Origin: Tillus elongatus
Lineage: Eukaryota > Arthropoda > Insecta > Coleoptera > Cleridae
Assembly (NCBI GenBank): GCA_964006375.1
Contig: OZ023264.1
Span: forward strand, 17,308,225 to 17,372,224
Reading direction: 5' to 3'
Length of the DNA: 64,000 bases
Shown one piece after another: positions 16,388 to 33,014 of this stretch. A model generated the notes under the pieces. It had not been told where the DNA came from and ran no database searches. It saw only the letters and a program-made list of their open reading frames with translations. Made by a program: the position numbers and the translations under genes. Numbering within the stretch: position 1 is the first letter of the stretch; each line of letters opens with the position of its first letter.

Positions 16388-16499
16388 AAAAAATTTCGCT
16401 AAAAGAGAGGTATCGATGATTAGATTTAATTTTTTTTTCAAATTAGCGCGAGTTTTTGGCCCCTAGAATCCGACACTAAGGTTCGATAAAAAATTTATA

Positions 16500-16585
<86 letters not shown>

Positions 16586-16587
16586 TT
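16388..16587 (+). mobile_element. Partial Helentron-like element, 5' end and TA core
   Basis: A degenerate 5' end (AAATTTCGCTAAAAGAGAGG), then a CAAATTAGCGCGAGTTTTTGG block and the (TA)n core at 16503-16587. The core runs directly into the DD41D 3' end at 16588. Confidence 0.6.
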
Positions 16588-16662
16588 GTGTCCCAAACTG
16601 GATGAGAATGTATTGCTGTCTTCGTTATTATTAAAGATAGGGAGACGGTTAAATTAGCAATG

Positions 16663-16753
<91 letters not shown>

Positions 16754-16844
16754 TTGTGTCCCAAACTGGATGAGAATGTATTGCTGTCTTCGTTATTATT
16801 AAAGATAGGGAGACGGTTAAATTAGCAATGTTTTGTAGAATTTC
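16588..16844. repeat. 168-bp tandem duplication including a (TA)n array
   Basis: The 88-bp segment beginning GTGTCCCAAACTGGATGAG at 16588 recurs at 16756, each time preceded by (TA)n and ACATATATT. The second array lies at 16665-16753. The two copies look identical. Either a very recent duplication or an assembly error at a microsatellite. Confidence 0.85.
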
Positions 16845-17491
16845 CTGCTCGTCACAAATATGGCTTGTATTTTGGCCTGCGTCTTTTCCTTTTCGAGTTA
16901 GTTTTAAAAAAAATGTTGATTTGTTTTTTCTTCAATATCTAAGTAGGCGTTGATCTGACATGTCTAAGACTTGCACATTATCAGGACACTTTTTACAGAG
17001 TCATATTTTTGTGCTATTCTCAACTTTGGATTGTCATTTGTTTTTTAACTACATGTATTAACGTTTGTTTTCTTATGGCAGCCATATTGGATTTTTTGCT
17101 CATGTGATATCCTGTGAAAAGAGCTTGCCAATGATCTACAACATGCTTGAGAAATCTTGTAATTGCCCTAACAATTTTGAGAATAACCGTTTTGACGATA
17201 GTAGGCTATGAAATCCAATACCACAAAACAAATGACAACAAAAATGTTCAAAAAGCAGTAGGCCATGGAGTATAACAATAGACTTCTACTTTTAACATAA
17301 TTTTCCGTAATGGTTCACGATAAAAAATATTGTGATTTTATATGCAATACTTAATTACGTAATAATGCTAATATTATGTGAAACAGTTTAATAAGGAAAC
17401 CCGGCAATAACAAATAGAAACTAAAACTCCACAAAACAACGCAATTAGAAACGGAACTCAACAAATAATAAAATAGAAATTAAAAAATACA

Positions 17492-18592
17492 CTAAATAGA
17501 AAATTATTCAATATGGCCACCGTTTTGTTCGATGCACTTTATACATCTTTTTGAAACATGCCTGCAAACTCTGGTGAGGGTGTTTTGGTTAATATGATTT
17601 ATAGCTTCCGTGATTTTGTTTCGTAATTCATTGATATTTTGTGGTGGATCAAATTTATGCACATCAGTCTTCAGAGTACCCAAAAATAAAAATCCATGGG
17701 TGTTATATCAGGACTTTGAGCACACCAATGAACCGGTCCATTGTTACAAATGACAAGATTATTAAAATTTTGGTACAAAAATTCTTTGACGAACCTAGCA
17801 TTATGACCTGGCCAACCATCTTGTTGGTACCAAATCTTGTCTAAATTATCATGAACTCTTCTAATACCATTTCTCAATATATTAAGATACCTTTTCCCAG
17901 TTAAATTATTTTCAAAAAGGACGGACCAACAATGAAGTTACCTGAAATTTTTTAAAACCAACTGTCTAATCTACAAATAAAAATAGCAGTTTTTTTACCC
18001 AATAAGCCGCACCAAACATTAATACCAAATCTGTCTTGCAATCGTCTTTCTTTAGATGGGAATTTCCATTTACCCAATAATGATTATTCTAATAATATAT
18101 TATACACACCACAATTTGTAAATCTGGATTCATCAGTCTATATTATTTTCCAATGAAAATTTTCATCTTGTTGGCATTGTCCTTGATAGCATCTCCATAA
18201 TTGAAGTCGCTTAGGGTAATTGTTAACATTTAAGCTTTGTACGATTGTAGGTTTGTATGGATGGTAATGACTTTGTTTTAATACACGGTGTACCGTACTT
18301 TTGGATCGTCAATTTGTTCACCATAAAACCGAACAGATTGGGGAGGGTTTTCGTTTTCGTTCAAAACCCGTAAGACGGCATTATTTCTTTCTTCATTTCT
18401 AGGTATTGGTGGTTTCTTTGCGTTGAAGCTACCGTCGTTCAATATATTGGTCACTATCCTGTGAAATATTTTGGTGTTTGGTTGTCGTCTTTCTGGGTAA
18501 ATGTTTTGCTATGAATTTGCAGCTGCCTCAGTATTTCGGTTAGAACGAATATAACATTCCAACAAGTGAAAATATTCTTCATTACTTAACAT
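17492..18592 (-). pseudogene. DD41D transposase pseudogene (family A, second copy)
   Basis: The start codon CAT on the plus strand is at 18590-18592 and the stop at 17492-17494. Its length of about 367 codons fits the family. The N-terminal helix-turn-helix is readable from 18592 to about 18430 without the 2-bp insertion seen in the sister copy. Later frames are broken by small indels and stops. The longest clean piece (17877-17671) includes YQQDGWPGHNARFV, with the second catalytic Asp, and SPDITPMDFYFW, with the third. The usual Ala-His after the second Asp has become Gly-His. Non-functional but younger-looking in its 5' part. Confidence 0.8.
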
Positions 18593-18956
18593 ATTGAATA
18601 ATATTTAAAATGAACAGGAAACAAACTATTTAGCACAAAATTTTAAGCGACGTGTTAAATACACCTCAAATTGTTCAGATAATTAAGAATGACAGTATTC
18701 CTAATTGTCGCGATAATGTTATATCCATAGTAACCTTTCTTCTGTTGTTCTTCAGATGACTTACATTTAAAAATCAAAGAAATTTCAAAGGCGTCTTCGT
18801 AAATCATTAATCAGCTTTTAATTGAGTTCTGTTAGTAAATTTAGTTATTTACTAGGTTTACCTATTTAATTAAATTATAACCTTTTTTAGGAAATGTTGT
18901 TATGTAAAATATCATTTGTAATAATAGGCCGATTAATTGATGTGCTCAAAGTTCCT

Positions 18957-20511
<1,555 letters not shown>

Positions 20512-20518
<7 letters not shown>

Positions 20519-21092
20519 ATCGTGAATCATTGCGGAAAATTATGTTAAAAGTAGAAGTCTATTTTTAGACTCCATGGCCTAATGATTTTTGGACACTTTT
20601 TTTTGTCATTTGTTTTCTGACATTGGATTTCATAGCCTACTATCCTCAAATCGGTTTCTCTCAAAATTGTCAGTGCAATTACAAGATTTCTCAAGCATGT
20701 TGTACATCACTGGAAATCTCTTTTCACAGGTTATCCATGAGCAAAAAATCCAATATGGCTGCCCTAATAAAAACAAATGTTGATACCTGTAGCTCAAATG
20801 ACAATCCAAAGTTGAGAATAGCACAAAAAGATTACTCTGTAAAAAGGGTCCTGGCAATGTGCAAGTCTTATACATGTCAGATCAATACCTACTTACATAT
20901 TGGAAAAAAAAAGAAATCGACAAATTTTAGTTTTTTCAAAATAACTCGAAAACGAACAGAGGCGGCCCAAAATACAAGTCATATTTGGAACGATCATGGA
21001 TTTCTACAAAACATTGCTAATTTAACCGTCCTCCTATCTCTAATAATAACGGAGATCGCAATACATACCCATCCAGGTTGGGACACACTGTA
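20512..21092 (+). mobile_element. 3' part of DD41D family A element
   Basis: Matches 4985-5530 and 16830-17330 from TTATCGTGAATCATTGCGG to GGTTGGGACACACTGTA. The transposase part is absent. It starts exactly at the T run that ends the Helentron-like element, so that element probably landed in the T run of this copy. Confidence 0.7.
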
Positions 21093-21530
21093 TACAAGGT
21101 GTCCCAGGTAGATATTCCATTAGCCGTTTCTGGAGTACGGCTCAAAATTGAATTCTGAAAATTCGCGCACGTGAGTTTCTCAAAATTTCCAGTTCACTGA
21201 AAATATTGACGTTAGTATGGGATTTCCCGTTATATCGGAAGTAGACATCAACTTTCTTATTTCAAATCGAAGATGGTAATACGGTAAGACGGACCTAGAT
21301 TTCTCGTCAAATTTTATGGTAGGTTTCACTAACATGTTATGTCATTTTTTCAACCATTTTCGAGATATTTGACTTTTTTCAAAAATTTCTTAAAAAAACA
21401 TTTACATTTACACGCCTGTATCTCTCTTATTTTTCAACCTGGAAAGTTGAAATTTTAAAATGCAAATTCTAAAATGCCACAAAATATTTGGAATTTACTA
21501 AAGCTAGTACAAGTTAGACAGGGTGTCCGA
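21093..21530. other. Probable terminal part of another TA-target DNA transposon
   Basis: Starts TACAAGGTGTCCCAGGTAG directly at the end of the preceding element, which resembles a DD41D-type terminus after a TA. The inner part is AT-rich with no coding. No opposite end was found, so the assignment is weak. Confidence 0.35.
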
Positions 21531-21932
21531 AATAGACCTGTCAATCGTGATAACTTTAAACCCTAATAACTGTCTTATTTTAAATAAAACATGCTATATT
21601 TTATAACGTCAGTTCATGTACTTTTTATTGTTCTTTAGATTGGTATCAGCATTCGCTATACCTAAGTCCCACCGATTTGATGATATTTAAACATTATATG
21701 CAATAAGAAATAATTATTAGTCAGTTTATCAGGTTGCCTAGGAGATGAAAATTTTAAACGTCATCTTCCGACATAAGTAAAATATGCGACGACTTTTGAA
21801 CATTTTTGACATTTTTGTGTCTTATCACTTCACAATAAATGTTCGAAATTTGCACCGTTCACTTCGAGGCATTTCGTGTCTCTTTTAATGATGGTGCCCG
21901 TGGCTCGAGAAAGATAATCTTGTTCCACTGCG
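21531..21932 (-). mobile_element. Fragment of a further DD41D element (GGGTGTCCGAAA end)
   Basis: It begins with a terminal-repeat-like ACAGGGTGTCCGAAATAG. Inward, on the minus strand, is the last part of a transposase (see 21830-21932). The rest of the element is missing. Confidence 0.5.
21830..21932 (-). pseudogene. DD41D transposase C-terminal scrap
   Basis: On the minus strand about 33 codons read a helix with Ile-Lys-Arg and end CLEVNGANFEHLL, then TGA at 21830-21832. The Glu-x-x-Gly-x-x-Phe-x-His ending is the shared C-terminus of the DD41D transposases here (compare 58336 and 14846). No catalytic residue is included. Confidence 0.55.
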
Positions 21933-21934
21933 CC

Positions 21935-22388
21935 CCCTAAGAGAGTTACAGTACCAGGAGTGAATAGGGGTGCTGGGCGGAGAAGAAGATAAAAAGGAAA
22001 TGTGAGCGGAAAGTTCGAAAATACCTGCTTAGTTGGACCTCTATAAGCTCCATTTTACCCACTTGGTGGCTATACTTCATTAAAATCCTGTTTACTTCGC
22101 CCAGAACCCTTATTCACCGCAGGTCCCGAAACTTTCTTGGGGGTTGTTCCGAAGAAATTTGTATTGTTTAGATTGTTCTTGTTTATGCATTGAGGGTGGT
22201 TGTAGGCATGTAGAAGGGAGAGGAGAACCAAGATTTTTAATTTAAGTTTAAACTGTTATCTCATTTCATTTTTTTTTTTCCAAAAATGATTTTGAGGTTG
22301 CCTTGTTGATCAGTCTTACATAGTAAGCTGCAATATTTTATCGTTTTGAAAAAGTATGGATACAGCAACCGTAGATAAGTGTTGGAAA
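21935..22388. other. Stretch without recognisable gene
   Basis: GC-richer than its surroundings (about 21950-22180), with no motif I can name. Confidence 0.4.
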
Positions 22389-22390
22389 TG

Positions 22391-22915
22391 GTCTGGGTGC
22401 AGCAAGTTTGTTATGGTAGAGAATTTTCGTAAAAAGATTTCAAAACCGATAACTTAATTTCCCATTAAGCTATAATCTTCAGTCTTGAGTAAAACCTACG
22501 TAAAATACATTTTTGGTTGTTTTGTTTGCAAAAACTAGTTCGATTGGGTTTACTAAAACAAAACCATCCAAGCAATTAATAAGGAAAAATACCTGCCATA
22601 TTCATAATTTGGCAGGTACATTCCGTTTGTAAATGATTATTTTTTTTCTGGAAAACTTTTGTAATGTTAATGACATTTGTAACACAATATTTTTAAAGCG
22701 GGTTGCAGTATTTACATATATGTAACAAATTTTAATTTTCTAGCTCCATAGAGAATAGAAATTTCTTCAAGTAATCGCTTGGGAATCACTGGGACCTCAA
22801 AAACCAATCTCGGAAATTCATTTAAATTTAAAGAATGTTTTGATAATATGCCTTATTAATAGTGTACAATTCTTATGAAAATTCACTACAATAATGCACT
22901 TGCTGCGTCCCGAAC
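22391..22915. mobile_element. Helentron-like 3' module bounded by two inverted 3' ends
   Basis: The left end CTGGGTGCAGCAAGTTTG and the right end AATGCACTTGCTGCGTCCCG are the same hairpin terminus in opposite orientation. Sub-terminal GAGAATTTTCG / GAAAATTCACT lie inside. No TA core. It looks like a free-standing copy of the terminal module of the larger elements. Confidence 0.6.
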
Positions 22916-22919
22916 TTTT

Positions 22920-23575
22920 TATAAACCTACTGCTATAAGTTCCTTTTCGAAATAATTAGGATACTAAAACGTTTGTCTTTCCTACAAAAGTTATGTAACA
23001 AAAATCTAATGAAACTTTAATTACCTACTATAAATAAAGGTATTAATTAGTTCAAATATTACATTTTAATTGGGTGAGAAAGTACAACATTCAAACTATT
23101 ACCTCCAGCAGGCAAACCAATCTAAATTTCGCAACAAAACAATCAAATCAAGGCTCTATTTATTTAGTACTGACCTTTGGCTGCACATATTGCAAAACTC
23201 GTCGTCAAAAGGAACAACACTTTCACACAAAACAACATATTTATGTCACCGGAACTATCACCTAATAAAAACTTTACACTTATCGTTATCGAGTAATTAA
23301 GGCGGACAGGCGCAGAGTTCCCAATCAGATGATCTTACGAAAGTGAAATGGTCACTGAAGTGATTGTCATTTCTTTGGCACTGGGTCTAAGTGGGTAAGC
23401 AGAGGTGACTGAGATCAAACTGACTGTTGTGTCTTTTGCTGGTTTGGTGGGCAGGGTTCTCTCTCCACTCACCAGGTTCTGTCTTACCTTGTCTCTCGTC
23501 TCTTACACGGTTCGGTTTCTTACTTATTGTATAATGCGCTGGCTGGTTTGGTACGTGTGAGACTGTTGAACGTAT
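22920..23575. other. Stretch without recognisable gene
   Basis: Short frames at 23070-23300 and 23387-23596 overlap on both strands and show no motif. Confidence 0.4.
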
Positions 23576-23589
23576 GCTATGCGAATATA

Positions 23590-23900
23590 TCTGCAAGGAT
23601 GCGATTATCTTTTGAAATAATCACTTGCAGATTCTTTAGTTTTAACAGAGGATGATTGTATTGTATGGTGAAGGCCGTGAGGTGATCTCTGGTTCTTGTA
23701 GCGCTGTCTATAGCAAGGGGTATTATAACTTTGACTAATGAAATAAATAAACATCGTAATTTTTTCCGCACAGATGAGATTATCTTGTAAAATAATCACT
23801 CGAAGATTCTTTAGTTTTAAAAGAGGATATTTGTATTGTATGGGGAAGGCCGTGAGGTTCTTATAGCGCTCTATATAGCAAGGAGTATTATAATTAAAAT
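23590..23900. repeat. Tandem duplication, period about 175 bp
   Basis: A block around GATTCTTTAGTTTTAA, then AGAGGAT, then GAAGGCCGTGAGGT, then TAGCAAGG-GTATTATAA, is repeated with spacing of about 175 bp (markers 23631 and 23806). The copies are diverged. A minus-strand frame (24009-23605) runs through both but shows no known domain. Confidence 0.65.
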
Positions 23901-23993
23901 TGTACTGTGCTTGTATTAGTTTTGCGACCTCGCCTGATTTAGCATATGCATATACGTCTTGAAGAGTTTTGTTAGCTAGTCTAAAAAATAAAA

Positions 23994-25304
<1,311 letters not shown>

Positions 25305-25375
25305 GTAATTTCTCCTATTCTATACAGGAAATGAAAATCGCGTAACCATACATGCAGTATTACAAATAAAGTTTA

Positions 25376-27168
<1,793 letters not shown>

Positions 27169-27344
27169 TTTAGCTTTTGCTGTCTTTGCTGAGTCATTTA
27201 CATTTAAACACCTTCGCTGCCCTGGTGCGGTAAGTTAAAAATGAGGCTTCTTTTCTTTTTCAGTTTTTTTTTCACATATTAAATAGACCATTTTCCATAA
27301 AGAAATGGTAGCGAAATATAGTCTAATTGTTAGAATTTGAACTA

Positions 27345-27405
27345 AACTGTTTATGAAAATATGCTACCATAACGCTCTTGCTACCCTCGAAGTCTTACTA
27401 CGGGG
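27345..27405 (+). mobile_element. Solo Helentron-like 3' end, diverged
   Basis: TGAAAATATGCTACCATAACG followed by CTCTTGCTACC is a decayed copy of the 3' terminus. Its stem is no longer complementary. Confidence 0.5.
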
Positions 27406-27691
27406 TATATGGTTTGTCCGTTTATCGATTTACTGCCTAAAGATACCGACTATATTAAATTAATTATGTAAAATTAAGAAACGCTGAACTATTGACTTAC
27501 AAACTCTATAATTTAGACTACTGTCAAAGCAACAGAGAAAGCATATATTTGAAATGAGTTTTCTGCAAACATTTTGGTATAATTAAGGACAATGACGGTT
27601 GAAGCAGAAACTTAAGGCTTAGTAGGGATGCACATCATGGAATTCTACATAACCGGCATTCGTTTCAATAGCTTTGTGTAATAATCGCCAA

Positions 27692-27837
27692 TTTTAGTGA
27701 ATTTTCTTAAAAAAAATTCACTAATGAGGAGATCCCGACTTTTGAATTTTGAAAAAATTTCTTCAAATGACCGCGAACTAGGCCCCCTAAAACACATATC
27801 CGGGGTCCGTTTCAATTTTTATATGTTTATATATATA

Positions 27838-27934
<97 letters not shown>

Positions 27935-29037
27935 CACACCGATAACTCAAAAAATAATAGGCCGATTTTGACTAAATTTGGTGGAAAAATTCCTTTTGCA
28001 AATGGCTTGGATAAGTTCGTTAACCAGGAAAATCTGCCCAGGTTTTCCCGGAAAATTTTGTGTTTTCTTTCGAAAAAAATTTATATCTCCGGAATTAACA
28101 AAGTAAGGGCAACCAAATTTATATTTGGTACGCTAGTTAATATCCTTATAGGTAAGCCACCTACCAAAATTTAGCTATGTAGGTCAAAAGACAAAAAAGT
28201 TATAGGCATTTAAATAAAAATAAATTGGGGTTTTCCTCAAAACGTCAAAGTTGCGATTTAAAACGTCAAAATCGGCAACATTTAGGCAAAGAACTTGAAT
28301 CTAATACGGGATATGGAAATCAAATGTCTTAAGAAGGATCTTTTACAAACTCTGAAGTCTTAGTTTCAACCGTCATTGTCCTTCATTTTACTAAAATGTT
28401 TCCAGAAAATTCATTTCAAATAGACCCTTTCTCTGATGCTTGGCAGTAGCCTTAGCTTTAGAGTTTATCGTTTAATGGTATATAATTTTTGTCGAATTTT
28501 CGTAAAAAATCAATAAAGTTCAATATATCCGTTATTATACAAGATATGAAGAAAATTTGTATATATTAATTATAGGGTGTCTTGATATTTCTACAATCAC
28601 AGGATGGCCCATAAGTCGTTGGTGATACAAATTTTCTTTTTTTTAATCAAACACGCCTTATGTAATTGCATTTTTGAATTTTTCAGCGATGCATGTTTGT
28701 AAGAAAAGAAATTCGGCACGCAGCAAGTGCGTTATGGTAGCGAATTTTCATTAAATGCTTTAAATTTGAATAGCTCAATTTGCTATTAACCTATAAGGTT
28801 GACCAAGAAACGAGTTTTTCCGGGAACACTTTAAGTTTACTTTTGGAAATTTTTGTACATTTTCACACAATAAAGTTATTTTTATGAAACATGGCACATT
28901 GTTTTTACTATATAGATTATACTGGTAACCAAAATTGATGCCTGCTTTCTTAAAAAGGAAACACACATATTTGCAATTAAAAACATTTTTATGAAAATTC
29001 ACTACCATAACGCACTTGCTGCGTCCAGAGTTTTTTC
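27692..29037 (+). mobile_element. Dimeric Helentron-like element, full length
   Basis: 5' end TTTTAGTGAATTTTC, TA core 27829-27930 (one TTTA interruption), second degenerate 5' end near 28493, and 3' hairpin end GCACTTGCTGCGTCCAGAG at 29011-29030. Highly similar to 18957-20518 and 46702-48098, so these three copies are recent. Confidence 0.75.
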
Positions 29038-29039
29038 GT

Positions 29040-29300
29040 TTCAAATCGCGACTTTGGCGTTTTAAGTAGAAAAACTATAAAGTTTTCAAAGTACTTTTTC
29101 CTGGAACTTCTTGAATTTTTCGCTCAAAGAAAACTTAATCTTTGTAATATTCAATAGATTTTTCTTAACCACACATAATATTTTGGTCTTGTGCCATTTT
29201 CTCTGATCTCAGTGGCACGCAAATGTTTTTTATGTAAATGCTTTTTTGTCTTTTTTTTTTAACTTACAGGTCTAAATTTTGGTCATGGTAGTTTTTAATG
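29040..29300 (-). mobile_element. Helentron-like internal fragment
   Basis: Resembles 9700-9960 in the same orientation (AAAGTTTTCAAAGTA, then TTGTAATATTCAATAGATTT). No termini. Confidence 0.45.
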
Positions 29301-29304
29301 TTCG

Positions 29305-29670
29305 TAAGCAAGCCAGAAGAGAAAATATGTAGTGCTAAGCCCTGAAAATAGATGTTTTTGTGAATAATACACAAAACCTTCGAAGTAAGGTTTTGTCTAG
29401 AAATTCAAAACCACTAATAATAATCAAAAATAGGAGTTCGGCATTTAGTTTTCAAACAATTCAAATGTCAAGGATCGAAAAAATTAAAGAATTAATTTTT
29501 TCAAAATAAGTTCCATTGACAGCAACACATTTTCTTTTCGTCTGAAATTGTGTGTCAGCGTTTCAAATGACACTTGCTCTCTTTCTGATTCCCTCACAGC
29601 ATTTTAGATTTGACAATGCATTTATTTCGCAGCTATACACACACAAAGGAGTTCAAATCTAGCGTTATTA
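29305..29670. other. Stretch without recognisable gene
   Basis: No clear motif on either strand. Confidence 0.35.
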
Positions 29671-29674
29671 TTAA

Positions 29675-29721
29675 TTTTAGCGAATTTTTCGTAAAACAAA
29701 AAGTTCACTAATGAAGAGATC

Positions 29722-29804
<83 letters not shown>

Positions 29805-29952
29805 TTTTCAATTCTACAATTTTCCTTCCTAAAATGTTGTGTTTTCTTTCAAAAAAATATATCTCCGTAAATAACAAAGTAAGGGTTGGCACTTTGTTAT
29901 TTCCGGAAATATAACTTTTTTATAAAGAAAACAAAAAAAATTCGGGAAAACC

Positions 29953-30033
<81 letters not shown>

Positions 30034-30755
30034 ACCGATAACTCAAAAAATAATGACCGAGTTTGATAAAATTTGGTGAGTATCTTCCTTTTGCAAGTGG
30101 CTTGGATAAATTCGTTAGCCAGGAAAATCGGCCCAGGTTTTCCCGATTTTTTTTTTGTTTTCTTTATAAAAAAGTTATATCTCCGGAAATAACAAAGTAA
30201 GGGCAACCAAATTTGGTTGACGTGTTTGCATTATAAATAGTGAACCATGTACCAACATTTAGGTCTCTAAGTTTAAAGACAAAAAAGTTATGGGTAGTTA
30301 AAGGAAATAATTTTGGGCTTTTCCTCAAAACGTCAAGTCGCGATTTGAAACGTCAAAATTGGCAATGTTTAGGCAATGAACGTGGAAACGTGAAACAAAT
30401 AGGGATTGTGAAAAGAAAATGAATGAAGAAAAAGAGTGGTCTGCGACACCTTAAGTTTCAGCTTCAACCGTCACTGCCCTTCATTTTACTAAAATGTTTA
30501 CAGAAAATTCATTTCAAATACACCATTTCTCTGATGCTTTGGCTGTCGGTTTAGTTAAGTTAATGCTTTCGATGTAGGTTTAGTTAAGTTTATGGTTTAA
30601 CGGTCTATAACCTTTCGTAGAACAAATTCGTTAATGCATTTTTTCATTTTTACAGACAGTTATTATGTATTCTTGGCACAGCTTCAATTTTTTTAGACAA
30701 AATTTAATGGGTCATTTCTATAAAAATGTTCTACCATAACTCACTTGCTGTGTCT
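29675..30755 (+). mobile_element. Helentron-like element with two TA arrays
   Basis: The 5' end TTTTAGCGAATTTTTCG is at 29675. The first (TA)n (29728-29799) is followed by a shuffled inner segment with inverted and direct TTCGGGAAAACCG-type pieces. The second (TA)n is 29955-30030, then CACCGATAACTC and the usual downstream blocks. The 3' end CTACCATAACTCACTTGCTG closes near 30755. Confidence 0.6.
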
Positions 30756-30761
30756 ATATAT

Positions 30762-30847
30762 TTAGTACATTTTCGTAGAAAAAATTCACTAATGGGGAAA
30801 TCCCGACTTTTGAATTTTGAAAAAATATTTGCAAATGACCACGAACT

Positions 30848-30933
<86 letters not shown>

Positions 30934-31250
30934 CACACCGATAACTCAAAAAATAATTTTTATCTCAAAAAATTAAAAAGCTATGGTAACCAAATTTGGT
31001 AGGTAGGTTCACGATATAAAAAGTAAACTACACACCAAAATTTAGATTTCTATGTTACAAGAAAATAAATGTATAAAAAAATATCTGGTGTATAATTACT
31101 CTGCTACAATAAAAAATAAGCAATACAAAAATTTTAACTGACCCCGGATATAGGTTCTAGGGGTCCTAGTTCATGCTCATTTGCAAAATTTTTTCAAAAT
31201 TCAAGAGTCGAGACCTCCCCATTACTGAATTTTTTCTTCGAAAATTCATT
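30762..31250 (+). mobile_element. Helentron-like element with 5' ends on both sides
   Basis: The plus-strand 5' end TTTAGTACATTTTCGTAG and TA core 30854-30929 are followed by the CACCGATAACTC block. Inverted 5' blocks (CCCCGGATATAGGTTCTAGG) then end in GAAAATTCATTAATAG. The element therefore has two 5' ends and no 3' hairpin. Confidence 0.6.
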
Positions 31251-31259
31251 AATAGGCAA

Positions 31260-32515
31260 GAAATTGACTTTTATCTAACCCAGTTACGTAATCATTATTC
31301 TTATTATTCTTATTTAACACAGAACCTAGAAATTATGTTATATCGACTCATAAATACTGTTACAAAAGGGAATTAATAGCGCCAATTACCTGCCGTTGCG
31401 ATTCTTTTATTCTTCTAATGAAATGATGTTTTGCCCGGTCGACCACGATGGATTGAATGAATAATGACAGGTTAAAACAGTTATTTTTTCTACCATTACA
31501 ATCGGATTAATAATCTGACAAGCAAACAGTTCACATTCTCATAGAGTATTGCATTTTGTATTTGGTATTACATGTTTTCTAATAAATTGTAATGTGTTGT
31601 CAGTGTTACGTATATATATGATACATGGCAAAACATATATTGAATTTATTTGTATGTGCTGGTTAAACTGAGTGTTAATATTGCTATTATTGATAGATGG
31701 GTTAAGCTTATTGTTTTGAATTAAAGTGGCACTATAAACGTCCAACCGCTGAATATTTGCATCACGCATTTGCTCTATTTTTTCATCGCAGTCATTGTAA
31801 AACTATTTATATTTTTATGTTTGAACAGAAGACGAAAATTGTACTAAAATACAGGCAATTAATGATCCGGACGCGGACCTGTGTGGTGGTATCAAACAAT
31901 TCAAATTCTATATGCGCAATTTTGCATTAACGCAAAATTCAATTCTAGTACATGAAAATTCTGGTCTATTCGCTCGCCTGTTTGCTTAAAAATATATGAT
32001 TCATCTGCAGCGAAAGATCCCACCAGCTACTCCAATTATTAAGTCAAAAATAAGAGAAATATTTTTCAGGCCTCGTACTGCTAGGCACATATTGGAAACA
32101 TGGACATTCAGAAGGCCTCGGGACCGACGGAATCCGAAACACCCCAACCCCCTATTAATAGTTTAGTTCCCCACCTTAATAACCTAAATCAAAACCTGCT
32201 AATTATTGAGTTAAAAATTTAAACAAAGATTTTCGTAGCAAGTTTTTTTTGTGTTTCTATGGTTAGTCAATTAGTTAAAGAAAATGACTTACACTTGGGA
32301 CATAATAGGGTTAAGTAAAGTGAATGCTTACTCTTTTTAGGGTAATTGTGACCAAAAACTTATATTTTTCAGACTTTCCGCGCAAAATGCTGGTGCTTGC
32401 TATCGATAGTGATTAATTAGGTATCTAGGTAACACTATAACTATAAAGTTGGAGAGCTTAGAAAGACTTGCTTAGGAAATTTATTGCAAAAATGAACAAA
32501 AGTAAAAGACAACAA
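31260..32515. other. Stretch without recognisable gene
   Basis: Mostly AT-rich. Around 32090-32150 there is a short GC-richer piece whose frames suggest a KASGPDG-like reverse-transcriptase word across a frameshift, perhaps an old LINE scrap. Nothing firmer. Confidence 0.35.
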
Positions 32516-32635
32516 GTTTTAGCGAATTTTCATTAAGAAAAATTCGCTAATAGAGAGGTCACGATGAAAAGCTTTTGAAAAATGTATTCAAATGAGCGCG
32601 TAAATCGCTAGAACCCAAAACCAAAGTCCGTTAAG

Positions 32636-32730
<95 letters not shown>

Positions 32731-33010
32731 TATACGAGCGATAACTCAAAAAATACTAACTGATTTCAATCAAACTTGGCAAAAATCTTCTTTGGGCGAA
32801 AACTGGTATCGAACTCGTTAATCAACCTTTATGCTCAAGTTTTTCCGGTGGAAAATCGGGGAAAACTTTTTGAAAACGCTATGTTTTTGTAAGTATCGGA
32901 GTAACTGGAATGAGACTTTACATGTGGCTAGGAATAGTGAAAATAAACCAATGCTGTGAATTTCAAGTAATTTGGTACACAATATGTAGAAGTTTTACCA
33001 AATTAAAAAT
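32516..33010 (+). mobile_element. Diverged Helentron-like element, 5' part
   Basis: The 5' end TTTTAGCGAATTTTC pairs with AAAAATTCGCTAATAG just after it. TA core 32638-32725, then the GCGATAACTCAAAAAATA block. No 3' hairpin found. Confidence 0.6.
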
Positions 33011-33014
33011 CAAA

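Larger units (their letters stand above)
16588..18830 (-). mobile_element. DD41D element, family A, minus-strand copy
   Basis: Collinear with 2620-5530 but without the nested Helentron-like element and SINE, so it serves as the empty-site reference for both. Leader 18830-18593, transposase 18592-17492, long 3' region 17490-16588. The 3' end abuts (TA)n. Confidence 0.8.

Noticed and set aside
21093..21530. Calling 21093-21530 a complete transposon
   Set aside because: Only one terminus-like sequence is visible and no partner end or coding sequence was found.
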